In this document: positions 35,745-44,650 of the stretch, piece by piece
Numbering within the stretch: the stretch's first letter is position 1
How the letters are laid out: each line of letters starts with the position of its first letter
Origin: Sphingomonas sp. M1-B02
GTDB lineage: Bacteria; Pseudomonadota; Alphaproteobacteria; Sphingomonadales; Sphingomonadaceae
Length of the DNA stretch: 64,000 bases
Reading direction: 5' to 3'
Assembly (NCBI RefSeq): GCF_026167525.1
Contig: NZ_CP110679.1
Location: 2,715,501-2,779,500, forward strand
Made by a program: the position numbers and the translations under genes
The notes under the pieces: model-generated
What the model was told of the DNA's origin: nothing
Database searches by the model: none
The model's input: only the letters and a program-made list of their open reading frames with translations

Positions 35745-36865
35745 GTCGAGGTAAGAAGGCGCTGAAAATTGCCGCCGAGCACCGCGAGGATGTTCGCATC
35801 GGAATATCTGCGGCGGATCAGCTCCTCCGTCAGGTCGAACATCTTGAGCGGGTGATCGAAGCCGTCGATATCGATCTTCTCGCGAAAGGCGTAGCTGTCC
35901 TTGTAGGCGCCGCGCAGCATCTTGTTCATCTCGGGCGAGGTGTCGTCATAGCCATAGAGATCGGAATCGGTGCCGATGCCGACGTGGTCGATGCCCACCA
36001 GCTTGACGACATGATCGATATGATCGGCATAGTTCACGATCGTCGTCGGATCGGTCTTACTCACGAAATTGCGTACACCGGTGATGCCCATCACGCCGCC
36101 TTTCGCGGCGAGCGCCTTGATCGCTTCATCGGTCTTGACCCGCGGATGATCGATCAGCGCACGACAATTGCTGTGCGTGATGGCGATCGGCTTGGGCGAG
36201 ATGGCGATCGCATCGAGCGTGGTGCGATCTCCGCTGTGCGACACATCGACCAGCATGCCGACGTCGTTCATCGACTTGATGATTTCGGCGCCGAAATCGC
36301 TGATGCCGCCGTCTACGCGGTCGGTCGATCCCGATCCGATGCGGTTCTGCGAATTATAGGTAAGTTGCGCGCAGCGCTGGCCGAGGTCGTAGAATGCCTT
36401 CACGTCGGCGGGTCGCAGGAAGTGATCGGCATTCTGCAGGCCCATGATCACCGCGACCTTGCCATCGCGCTTGGCGCGCTGAATGTCGGCGAACTTGTCG
36501 ATGCCGGTGAAGACATGGCTGTTGCGGGCTACGAAATTGCCCCAGACCGCGAAGAAGTTGAGCGCCTGCTCCTTGGCATTGGGGCCGCCCAGGCCCACTG
36601 CGTGATGGATGGCGGTGATGCCGCTGGCACGCCAGTCGGCCGCCTCCTTCTCGCTCAGCGGCTTGCCATAATATTCGGGGGAGAAGTCGATCTTGATCGG
36701 GGCGAGCATATCGATGACCACCGAGCGGTGGACGAGATCGAGCGCGCGCTTCGAATAGGTTCGCGCCGGCGCCGCACGGGCTCTGAAGCTGCCGAGATTG
36801 AGCATCGGGGCGCTCATCATGGCCATCGTTCCGCCGAGCATCTGGCGCCGTGAAACCCTCGGCAT
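35732..36865 (-). CDS. Tat-exported membrane-dipeptidase-like (M19) protein
   Basis: The 377-residue protein carries a twin-arginine signal (VSRRQMLGG, hydrophobic stretch, then RARAA) followed by a renal-dipeptidase-type amidohydrolase barrel. His210 (VDVSHSG) and His231 (THSNCRAL) of the second metal site are present. The usual first-site HxD is absent (IDMLAP instead) and the bridging Glu appears as Gln144 (MGLQNADHF), a pattern seen in a bacterial subgroup. The family splits dipeptides, often with a D-residue at the C-terminus. GGGGGAAG precedes the ATG, and a good promoter lies about 30 bases upstream. It is the first gene of the peptide operon. Confidence 0.85.
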   Translation of the reverse strand: MPRVSRRQMLGGTMAMMSAPMLNLGSFRARAAPARTYSKRALDLVHRSVVIDMLAPIKIDFSPEYYGKPLSEKEAADWRASGITAIHHAVGLGGPNAKEQALNFFAVWGNFVARNSHVFTGIDKFADIQRAKRDGKVAVIMGLQNADHFLRPADVKAFYDLGQRCAQLTYNSQNRIGSGSTDRVDGGISDFGAEIIKSMNDVGMLVDVSHSGDRTTLDAIAISPKPIAITHSNCRALIDHPRVKTDEAIKALAAKGGVMGITGVRNFVSKTDPTTIVNYADHIDHVVKLVGIDHVGIGTDSDLYGYDDTSPEMNKMLRGAYKDSYAFREKIDIDGFDHPLKMFDLTEELIRRRYSDANILAVLGGNFQRLLTSTWGG

Positions 36866-36892
36866 TATCTTCCCCCACTATTTCCAAACAGG

Positions 36893-36921
36893 ATGCTATG
36901 ATCCTAAATAGAGAACGTCAA
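36893..36921 (-). promoter_or_regulatory. Promoter of the dipeptidase-serine hydrolase operon
   Basis: Read on the minus strand, TTGACG (36921-36916) and TAGCAT (36898-36893) are separated by 17 bases, a good sigma-70-like pair whose start would leave a short leader before the dipeptidase ATG at 36865. The spacer contains CTATTTAGGATC; a similar CCTAAAATAG with AGGAT occurs at about 37130-37144 on the receptor side, so a regulator might bind both. Confidence 0.5.
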
Positions 36922-37088
36922 CCGGCCTGGAATTTTCCGGCGCTGCCGATCGCCCCGTGGAGTGCCGGATAGCTCTCGTGGTGATAACGACTGGCGCACA
37001 CCCTGCCGCCTAATCCCTGGTCGCTTCTTGCGCAGGTATGAATCTGCTCACGAATCGGAGGCTTGATGGTCCCGTCCCGGGCCCATTA

Positions 37089-37117
37089 TTGACGGATCAT
37101 CCTGCACGCACAAAAAT
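37089..37117 (+). promoter_or_regulatory. Weak candidate promoter of the third TonB receptor
   Basis: TTGACG followed after 17 bases by AAAAAT lies about 150 bases upstream of the receptor start. The -10 is poor. The intergenic region 36866-37264 holds no gene. Confidence 0.3.
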
Positions 37118-37264
37118 TGCCGTGTATCAGCCTAAAATAGCAGGATAAGAAACTATTGTCTCAATCAGGACGATATGTAATCATTCTGACGCCTGCGAGA
37201 ATGCATCAGCGCGGCAGGCGGGAGGGCGCTCATAGACGGCGTTGGAAATTCAAGGGGAACGGTA

Positions 37265-40096
37265 ATGCGAACGGGTCTGCAACGGACGGGTGCGCAAATC
37301 GCGCGTGGCGGCAGCGCAATGGCGGTAGCCATCGCGCTCTTCTCGGCCAGCGCTGCCATGGCACAAACCAGTGCGGTGCAAAGCACCGGCAGCCCTGCCG
37401 AGGAGGCAGGCGCGAACGAGACATCCGAGGATACCTCGATCGTCGTGACCGGATCGCGAATCGCCCGCGCCGGCTTTGACCAGCCGACTCCGACAACGGT
37501 TTTGGGCGACGTCGAATTGCGTCAGGGCGCGCGACCCAACATCCAGCAGGTTCTGAACGACCTGCCCCAGGTCCGCCCGACCGTCACGCCGCAGGTGTCG
37601 GTAGGCAACACCTCGGCCGGCACCGCGCCGGTCGATCTGCGCGGGCTGGGCACCGCGCGCACGCTGACACTCCTCAACGGGCGCCGCTTCGCGGGCGAGA
37701 ACAATCTGAACTTCGTGCCGATCAGCTTGGTCGAGCGGCTGGAAGTCGTAACCGGCGGTGCCTCCGCGGCATGGGGCTCGGGCGCGGTCGCAGGAGTCGT
37801 CAACATCATCCTCAAGGACGATCTCGAGGGCTTCGCGGTCGGCGGTCAGACCGGCATCTCGTCGCGCGGCGACGGCATGCGATACGGGGCCGATGCCAGC
37901 TTCGGCACCAGCTTCGCCGGCGGCAACGGCCATTTCATCGTTGGCGCCGAATATGTCGACGACGAAGGCATCCCCGACCGTAATTCACGGCCCAACCTGG
38001 GCAGCGCTGCCATCGTCCGTGTTACTCCAGGCAGCCTGGCCGACCTCCGCAACGAGCTGGTACGCGACGTCAACCTGTCTGCCTTCGGCACCAACCAGAG
38101 CGTCGATGGCCTTATCACCAGCGGCGTGCTGGCCGGACAGGTGTTCAACTCGGACGGTACGCTTCGGACCTTCGCGGCCACCGACTCGCGCGGCATTGGC
38201 GGAGAGGGCCGCGCCCTCTATGACGACGTGCTCGCCGCGACGCCTTTCGAGCGGTTCAACGCCTATGCGCGCCTGAGTTACGACATTGGCGGAGCGAAGG
38301 TGTGGATCGACGGCACCTATGGCCGCGCCGCCACCGACGCGAAGTTCGTCCCCGATTTTACCATCGCGCCGCCTACTATCCAGGCGACCAACCCCTTCCT
38401 CTCGTCCGCAATCCGCGCCCGACTGGCGGCAGCGGGCCAGACCAGCTTCACGCTGGGCCGGGTCTATAACGACCTGTTTCTACTGAACTTCGATACCGTG
38501 CGCGAGAATAAGGAAGTGGCGGTCGGCATTGACGGCAGCTTCGGCGGCGAGCGCTTCAAATATAGCGCTTATTATAGCCACGGCGAAGTCGAGAGCCACC
38601 AGACGGTCACCAACAACCGCATGGCGGCGCAGTTCGCCAATGCGATCAACGCCGTCTCGATGAATGGTCAGGTCGTTTGCGCGATCAACGCCGATGCATC
38701 GACCGCCAATGACGATCCGGCCTGCCGCCCCCTGAACCTGTTCGGCCAGGGCAATGCGTCGGCCGAGTCGATTGCCTATGTCCGCGGCACGCAGCAATCC
38801 TTCTCGACCAACAAGCTCGACGCTGCCGGTGTTGAGGTCCAGGGCGATATATTCTCGCTGTGGGCCGGCCCGGTCACCGTCGCGGTGGGCGCGGAGGCGC
38901 GGTGGGAAGAATCGGTCTCGACGCGCGACGCCGCCACCCTGGCCGGCGGCTTCGGCATTCCGCTGTTCACCAGCGACCTCGCCGGCGGCTTCAACGTGAA
39001 GGAAGCCTTCGGCGAAATTGCGCTGCCGCTGCTCGATGTGAGCGACACGATACGCTTGGATGTCAACGGCGCCGCGCGCTATTCGGACTATAGCAACAGC
39101 GGCGGGATCTGGTCATGGAAGGTCGGCGGCACTGCGCGGCTGTTCGACGATCTGCTGCTGCGCGCCACAAAGTCGCGCGACATCCGATCGCCCGGCATCG
39201 GCGATCTGTTCTCGGTGCGCCGGATCACTGTGGGCGCCCTTGTCGATCGCGATACGGCCGGCCGCGCCGGCGTCATTCCGGGCTACAATGCGACGCCCGC
39301 GACGGTCACGACCTACAGCGGCGGCAATCCCGACCTGCAGCCGGAAATCGGCAAGACGCTGACGATCGGCGCTTCCTATGCGCCGTCCTTCATGCGCGGC
39401 TTCAATGTCTCCGTCGACTATTACGACATCGAGATCGAAGGTGCGATCGCGACGCTTTCGGCAGCCAATCTCACCTTCGCTTGTTCGCAGGGGAACCAGG
39501 CCGCCTGCGATCGGATCACCCGCGATCCCACGACGCAGACGGTCGTCGAGGCGCGGGCGAACGCGCAGAACGTCGCCAGCGTCCAGACCCGCGGCGTCGA
39601 CGTTGAGATGTCCTACCTGCTGCAGATGTCGCAGCTCGGCGCGAACATGGGCGGCTCGCTGCGCTTCCGCGCGCTCGCCACTTATGTCGATCGGTACATC
39701 CAGAGCACCGGTGTTCCCCCGATCCTCAACACCGCGGGCGATGTGGGCGATGCGGTGGCGCTAGGCCTTCCCAAGTGGCGGGGAACGTTCGGCGCTACCT
39801 ATCAGGACAGCAATCTCGGCTTCGATGCCCGGGTGCGCTACGTCGATGGCGGCAAGTTCAACCAGCTGCTCATCGACAATCCCGCCACCGTGGCCCTCGA
39901 AGGGCTGATCAACAATGAGATAAAATCGCGCACCTATGTGGACCTGGGGATCCAGTTCAAGGTGCTCGACTCGTTCACCTTGTCTGCCAACGTCAACAAT
40001 GTCTTCGATGTCGCTCCGCCGATCAGCACCGCGGGCAACCCGCATTACGATATCGTCGGCACCTATTTCTCGATGGGCGCACGCGTAAAGTTCTGA
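37265..40096 (+). CDS. TonB-dependent outer-membrane receptor, third copy (peptide locus)
   Basis: The 943-residue protein has a signal peptide ending AAMAQ, a TonB box TSIVVTGSRI, a plug with DLRGLGTARTLTLLNGRR and GGASAAWGSGAVAGVVNI, and a barrel ending KF. The plug differs from the two sugar-island receptors and belongs to the IVVTGSRI subgroup, often linked in sphingomonads with peptide or aromatic substrates. AAGGGGA precedes the ATG. It diverges from the dipeptidase/serine-hydrolase operon, so the two halves probably form one locus for import and breakdown of a peptide-like compound. A strong terminator follows it. Confidence 0.93.
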   Translation: MRTGLQRTGAQIARGGSAMAVAIALFSASAAMAQTSAVQSTGSPAEEAGANETSEDTSIVVTGSRIARAGFDQPTPTTVLGDVELRQGARPNIQQVLNDLPQVRPTVTPQVSVGNTSAGTAPVDLRGLGTARTLTLLNGRRFAGENNLNFVPISLVERLEVVTGGASAAWGSGAVAGVVNIILKDDLEGFAVGGQTGISSRGDGMRYGADASFGTSFAGGNGHFIVGAEYVDDEGIPDRNSRPNLGSAAIVRVTPGSLADLRNELVRDVNLSAFGTNQSVDGLITSGVLAGQVFNSDGTLRTFAATDSRGIGGEGRALYDDVLAATPFERFNAYARLSYDIGGAKVWIDGTYGRAATDAKFVPDFTIAPPTIQATNPFLSSAIRARLAAAGQTSFTLGRVYNDLFLLNFDTVRENKEVAVGIDGSFGGERFKYSAYYSHGEVESHQTVTNNRMAAQFANAINAVSMNGQVVCAINADASTANDDPACRPLNLFGQGNASAESIAYVRGTQQSFSTNKLDAAGVEVQGDIFSLWAGPVTVAVGAEARWEESVSTRDAATLAGGFGIPLFTSDLAGGFNVKEAFGEIALPLLDVSDTIRLDVNGAARYSDYSNSGGIWSWKVGGTARLFDDLLLRATKSRDIRSPGIGDLFSVRRITVGALVDRDTAGRAGVIPGYNATPATVTTYSGGNPDLQPEIGKTLTIGASYAPSFMRGFNVSVDYYDIEIEGAIATLSAANLTFACSQGNQAACDRITRDPTTQTVVEARANAQNVASVQTRGVDVEMSYLLQMSQLGANMGGSLRFRALATYVDRYIQSTGVPPILNTAGDVGDAVALGLPKWRGTFGATYQDSNLGFDARVRYVDGGKFNQLLIDNPATVALEGLINNEIKSRTYVDLGIQFKVLDSFTLSANVNNVFDVAPPISTAGNPHYDIVGTYFSMGARVKF

Positions 40097-40126
40097 GGTC
40101 GATCTCTCCCCCGACTGCAGAACCGG

Positions 40127-40170
40127 CGAATGGGGGCGTCCGCCTTGGCGGATCGCCCCCATTCGTTTCC
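40127..40170 (+). terminator. Strong hairpin terminator after the third receptor
   Basis: CGAATGGGGGCG pairs exactly with CGCCCCCATTCG; between them CCGCC and GGCGG extend the stem around TT. A short T-rich tail (TTTCC) follows. It lies 30 bases after the receptor stop and between two convergent genes, so it may serve both. Confidence 0.8.
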
Positions 40171-40297
40171 CTGTCGAAGCCAGCGGGCCCTCCCAAAGGG
40201 ACCCATCGAGCCGACTCCAAACGAAAGCGGCGCTGGCACGCAACCGTGAGAGGCGGACATGTTGCGCGCACAACCCGGCCGTGATGCTCCCCGCTGC

Positions 40298-43198
40298 CTA
40301 CGGCCCTTTCGCGAACACCGCCGCCCCATTCACGATGCTTCCGCTCGGCCCCGACAGGAAGTGATAGGTCAGCCCGGCATGAGAAGCGCCTGACCCCGCC
40401 AGGAAGCCGAAGGTCTCGGCGAAGCAGTTGGTGCCGCTGCAGCCATTGCCGGTGACCAGCGGGCCTTCCGAATCACGGAAAGACGAGGTGAAGCGCCCGC
40501 CGCTGGTCACGGCCAGGCTGGGTGCTGCCGATCCGCCGCGCGACTGGAAGCCATAGGTCGCGCCGCCGAACTGAACCGAGAGATCGTAGCCGACCCGCAT
40601 CGTCGCGAAATCGACGGCCAGGCTGCCGGAGGCAAGCGTTCCGGGCGCAACCGACCCGTTATTGTCGGTCGGCTTGGTCGCCCCGGCAAGCGTATAGCTT
40701 GCGGTGCCGCTGGTGGGCAAATTGGTCACCTGCTTGCCCCAGACCATATGCTGCCCGCCATTTTCGGCGATCGTCGCGGTCCCCCGCCCGACAACTTGCG
40801 CCTGGGTGGTGCCGCCCGACCAGCGCGTCCAGCCGATCGCGCCGGCCAGCCCGCCATATTCGCGGTCGACATTGGTGCCGCGGCCATTGGCGCGGATGCT
40901 CTCCAGCTTGCCGTCGGAGGCGGCGACCGATTGGGTCTGGACGCTGGTGCCGTTGAGTTCGGTGAACGCACCGATCCCGGCGAACTCGACGAAGCCGGTG
41001 GGCGCCCCCGTTGCCACCGGAGTCACCGGTGGCGTGACGGGCGTCACCGGCGCCACCGCGGTATCGCGGCTGGTCTGGGTGAAGACCGCGCCGCCGGTCA
41101 GCACCGCATTGGTTGCGAGCAGCGAGTAGGTCCCGGCGATCACTTGCCCATCGGCGCCGCTACCGAACATGTTGGGAGCAAAGCGGCATCCTGCCGTGCA
41201 GCGTGCGTCCTTCGTCGTGACGGGCGCCTGGCCGAACAGGTAGAAGCCGTTTGCGGTGACCGAGCCCGTGAGCGAAGGCGCGGTCAGCCCACCGGCGCTG
41301 ACAAAGTCATAGCGCTGCGCCTGCCCCGCCGCCATCGTGGTCAGCGATCCTTCCACGCCATATTTGAGCTGGCTGCCGAACTGGACGAGCATCGACCCGG
41401 TCAGCGACGCTGCGGTCACCGCCGCGCCATCGGCATAGGTCGGGGTGGTGAAGCCTGCGATCTGATAGCGGGCGCTGCCGCGATTGCCGGTGAAGGGGAC
41501 GTAGGACGTCCCCAAGGCGAAATGCAGGCTCTCGTTCGGCGATAGCGTCACTTCGGTGGAAGTGCCCTGCGCGGTACGGCTCAAGGTGCCGTCGGTATAG
41601 CGGCCGATCACCCAGCCTTCGCCGTTCGCCGACTCGGCCAGCCGGGCAGTGCCGACACGCTGGTTGCCGTAGAAAGAGCGCGGATAGCCCGCCGCGTCGA
41701 TCTCCACCGCAACTGCACCGGCGTCGCCGCCGAAGGAGGTCGTGCCCGCACGACCGCTGAACGCGCCGGCATAGGTAGCGGGGGTGGTGGTCGGCGGAGT
41801 AACAACGGGGGGTGTGACAACCGGCGGGGTCACCACCGGCGGCGTCGTCGTCGGAGAGGTCGCGATGCTGCCGCCCGCCGCGATATGCGCGTAGAAAGCG
41901 AGCAACCGTGCGACCGCGTCGGGATCGGTGCCCTGGGGAAAGCCGACGCTGCGCAGATAATCGAGATAGATGGCGATGAGGTTCGTCGAAGCGCCGGTGT
42001 AATTCGCGGCGATGCCACCGCTTGCCAGGAAAGCGAGATAGCGATCGACCACCTCCACCCCTGCCGCCGCGGACGCCGAACCGCCTGCCGCCTGGAGCCG
42101 CTGAAACGCCTCGATCTGCGCGCGGCGGCCCGCGTCGAAAGTCTCGCCGAAGCCGAGCGAGCGGACATAATTCTCATAGGCGGCGAGGACGGCGGGGCTC
42201 AGTCCGCCATTGGCCGCCCCCGCGGCGAGCTGACGCACGTAATCGGAGTATGCCGTGCCGATCGTCGCGTCGTTGAAGCTGCCGGACGAGCCGCCTGCGG
42301 CCAGGATGCGCGTATAGGCCTCGATGATCGCTCGCTGCTGCGCCGCGAGGCCGGTCAGTCCGTCGGCGGAGAAATAGCCGAGATAGGCGTTGGCCAGGGT
42401 CGCGCCGGCAGGGGTCGCGCCGCTGCGCAGCGCCGACAGATATTGCTGGAGCGTCGAGCCTGCGAGTGCCGGAGAGAAGCCGCCGGCTGTTCCGCCGGCG
42501 CGCAAGAAGGCCAGGTTCACGTCCGCCGTCGCCCGCGAAACCGACTCGAAGTTCACGCCGATCGCGGTGTCGCGTAGCGCCAGCGCCTGTGCCAGCACAT
42601 CGGCGCGGTTGGCCTCGCGATAGATCGGCAGCAGCGGATTCTCCGACTCCAGCGCGAAGCTCGGGGCGGCGGCCACGACGGTCGCAGCCGAGGACGGCTG
42701 CACCCCGGCGGTCACCACCGCGGAGACATCCTGCGCGTCGGCCGCGAACGCGTCGCCGACGCCGAAGCGGCGGCTTTCCGAACCCGAAGCGATCGACACC
42801 TGACCGCTCAGCGCGCGCCCGGTCAGTCCGCCATTCGTCACGCCGAAGCTGGCCGCATTGCCTGCGCCCAGCGTCGCCGTAGTGCCATCGGGCGCCACGA
42901 TGCGAAGCGCATTCCTGCCGGCCCGCGCCGTGAATTTCCCCATGGCGATCTTCACGGTCGAGCCCTCGACCTCGAAGGTGGAATCTCCGACGAAGGACAG
43001 CAGGCCGCCATCATCGGTGCGCAACTGGGTGATACCCCCGCGCACCGCGAGCGGGCCCGAGAGCGGGCCGGTGGGGGCCGCGCCTGCGTCGGTCGTTCCG
43101 GTGCTGAACAATATGGTCTGGGCTGCGGCGGGGGTTGCGAGCGCCAGCAGGGAGGCGCCGGTCGCAAGCGCCAGCAGCGCGGTGCGCGAAGAAATCAT
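40298..43198 (-). CDS. Exported FecR-domain protein with helical repeats and two tandem TbpB-like barrel domains; likely Slam cargo
   Basis: The 966-residue protein has a signal peptide (cleavage near PAAAQ, no lipobox), a FecR-like beta domain (about 55-155), and an alpha-helical region (about 190-445) with repeated AYxxYLRSxGF-like units. A Thr/Pro/Val linker (449-473) follows, then two related domains: about 475-710 and 735-966, separated by a second PVTP linker. The two share matching segments (GSARYQIAGFTTPT / GTASYTLAGATKPT) and each has a Cys pair (CTAGC / CSGTNC) before a final strand GGAVF/GAAVF. This pattern resembles the C-terminal barrel of TbpB/HphA-type cargo of type XI secretion. 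The gene is 17 bases downstream of a Slam-type gene. Function unknown; surface or secreted binding protein is an inference. Confidence 0.7.
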   Translation of the reverse strand: MISSRTALLALATGASLLALATPAAAQTILFSTGTTDAGAAPTGPLSGPLAVRGGITQLRTDDGGLLSFVGDSTFEVEGSTVKIAMGKFTARAGRNALRIVAPDGTTATLGAGNAASFGVTNGGLTGRALSGQVSIASGSESRRFGVGDAFAADAQDVSAVVTAGVQPSSAATVVAAAPSFALESENPLLPIYREANRADVLAQALALRDTAIGVNFESVSRATADVNLAFLRAGGTAGGFSPALAGSTLQQYLSALRSGATPAGATLANAYLGYFSADGLTGLAAQQRAIIEAYTRILAAGGSSGSFNDATIGTAYSDYVRQLAAGAANGGLSPAVLAAYENYVRSLGFGETFDAGRRAQIEAFQRLQAAGGSASAAAGVEVVDRYLAFLASGGIAANYTGASTNLIAIYLDYLRSVGFPQGTDPDAVARLLAFYAHIAAGGSIATSPTTTPPVVTPPVVTPPVVTPPTTTPATYAGAFSGRAGTTSFGGDAGAVAVEIDAAGYPRSFYGNQRVGTARLAESANGEGWVIGRYTDGTLSRTAQGTSTEVTLSPNESLHFALGTSYVPFTGNRGSARYQIAGFTTPTYADGAAVTAASLTGSMLVQFGSQLKYGVEGSLTTMAAGQAQRYDFVSAGGLTAPSLTGSVTANGFYLFGQAPVTTKDARCTAGCRFAPNMFGSGADGQVIAGTYSLLATNAVLTGGAVFTQTSRDTAVAPVTPVTPPVTPVATGAPTGFVEFAGIGAFTELNGTSVQTQSVAASDGKLESIRANGRGTNVDREYGGLAGAIGWTRWSGGTTQAQVVGRGTATIAENGGQHMVWGKQVTNLPTSGTASYTLAGATKPTDNNGSVAPGTLASGSLAVDFATMRVGYDLSVQFGGATYGFQSRGGSAAPSLAVTSGGRFTSSFRDSEGPLVTGNGCSGTNCFAETFGFLAGSGASHAGLTYHFLSGPSGSIVNGAAVFAKGP
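41780..41854 (-). repeat. Tandem repeat encoding the PPVVT linker
   Basis: Within the FecR-domain gene, about three 12-15 base units code for repeated PPVVT steps flanked by TTTP runs. Such low-complexity linkers vary in length between strains through slippage. A shorter related PVTP linker lies near residues 717-727. Confidence 0.7.
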
Positions 43199-43215
43199 GG
43201 GTGAGATCCTTTCGA

Positions 43216-44520
43216 TCAGAACTCGGCGCGCAGGCCGAGCGAGGCCGTGACGCGGCGATAGTCGTAGAGGTCGTTGTTGCTGGCGTTGCGCGTCCAGGAA
43301 ACGCGCGGGCGCAGGCTGATCCCGGTGGCGACCACCGCGCGCAGCCCGATCGAGGCATCGAGCTGGGAATCGCGCCGGCCACGCAGGAAAAGCGGGTCCG
43401 CCCCGGCATAATCGCGATACTCGAACGCCGCCGCGCCGGTCAGCGCGATGCTGCGGGAGAGCGGATATTCGGTGCCGGTCTGGATGCCGACGAAGTCGTT
43501 GCCCAGGTGGCGCGCCGGGTTTTGGAGGGTCCGCTCGGTGCCGCCGCTAAGCGCCGCATAGACGATGCGGCCGGCATAAGTGATGCTGCCGGCAAAGCGA
43601 TCCGCGTCGCGCAGGCGATCGCGGTGATAGTCGAGCCGCGTATAGCTCGCCGCGAACGAGAGCGCCTCTCCGCCCGCCAGCCGATGCGTGAACTGACCGA
43701 TAGCCCCGAAGCTCGCGCGGAAGGGATCGTGGCCGAGCCAATATTGCTGGACCTGGCCCGACAGCGAAAGCACGTCGCGATTGGCAAGCGTATGGCCGAT
43801 CCCGATCGTGCCGGTCAGCGCCGCCTGATCGAACGCGCTATTCTCGGCATTGTCGCGAATAAATCCCAGCACCGACGCGAAGGCGCGGGTCTGGCGGCCC
43901 AGCGCATTCTGCGCGCTGATGCCGCCCTGGAGCTGGCCGAACGCCGCGTCGATCCGCCGCGCCGATCCGCCGAGGGTCGCCGGGCCGAGAAAGGCAAAGG
44001 CCGGCAGCGTGACGGTGCCGGCCGCGGTCGCCTGGTTGATGTTGCCGTCATAGCCGGCCTCGAGATCGGCGAATCCGCTCAGCGTGTTCCCGCCCCCGGC
44101 AATCTCGCGATCATAGTCGCGCACGAGCCGATCGAAGCGCTGGCGCACCGGATCGGGGAGCGACGGATCGGCGACTACCGTGTCGAACTCGGCGCGCGCC
44201 GTGTCGATATCGCCCGCCATCGCATAGACGCGCGCAATCTCGGCACGGGCCTGGACGTTGCCGGGCTGCTTCGCCAGCACGCGCTGAAGCGCCGGGAGCG
44301 CCACGCCCGGCAAGTTGGCGTCCGCCGCGGCAAGGCCGAGCGCATAGTCGAAATCGGGATCGCCGGCCCGCTGCGCCTCGAACGGGAGGAGCAATTCGAC
44401 CGCGGCTCGCGCCTGGCCACCCGCGTGCAGCGCCATCGCCCGGCCGACCAGTTCATCACTCTGCGCGGCGGCCATCGACGATATCGTCATGCACGCAGCC
44501 ACCATTCCCCACTTCACCAT
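43216..44520 (-). CDS. TPR plus outer-membrane barrel protein, Slam/DUF560 type (type XI secretion)
   Basis: The 434-residue protein has a signal peptide (ending SSMAAAQ), an N-terminal tetratricopeptide region (about 20-135, with ALHAGGQARAAVELLL, LPALQRVLAKQPGN, ARVYAMAGDIDTARAEF) and a C-terminal beta-rich part of about 285 residues beginning FADLEAGYDGNINQAT and ending RAEF, as barrel proteins do. Length, the TPR-barrel order and the GYDxNIN start of the barrel fit the surface lipoprotein assembly modulator family. It precedes the FecR-domain gene on the same strand by 17 bases, so the two form an exporter-cargo pair. ATG 44520 or GTG 44526 are both possible (GGGGGA upstream). Alternative reading: a generic TPR outer-membrane protein. 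Confidence 0.7.
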   Translation of the reverse strand: MVKWGMVAACMTISSMAAAQSDELVGRAMALHAGGQARAAVELLLPFEAQRAGDPDFDYALGLAAADANLPGVALPALQRVLAKQPGNVQARAEIARVYAMAGDIDTARAEFDTVVADPSLPDPVRQRFDRLVRDYDREIAGGGNTLSGFADLEAGYDGNINQATAAGTVTLPAFAFLGPATLGGSARRIDAAFGQLQGGISAQNALGRQTRAFASVLGFIRDNAENSAFDQAALTGTIGIGHTLANRDVLSLSGQVQQYWLGHDPFRASFGAIGQFTHRLAGGEALSFAASYTRLDYHRDRLRDADRFAGSITYAGRIVYAALSGGTERTLQNPARHLGNDFVGIQTGTEYPLSRSIALTGAAAFEYRDYAGADPLFLRGRRDSQLDASIGLRAVVATGISLRPRVSWTRNASNNDLYDYRRVTASLGLRAEF

Positions 44521-44650
44521 CACCACGCTTGATCCCCCAACGGACTGTTGGTCCGGGGCTGTGATGGATCGCAGGGGCGGCGGCATCCCTAGGTTCAGGG
44601 GGGTGTCGAAAATTCTCCCTTCTTCATCTAGGGATGGAGGTGCGGCAGGC

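Noticed and set aside
41780-41854. Possible CRISPR or other repeat array
   Set aside because: The repeats are in frame within a coding region and encode a Pro/Val/Thr linker; there are no spacers.
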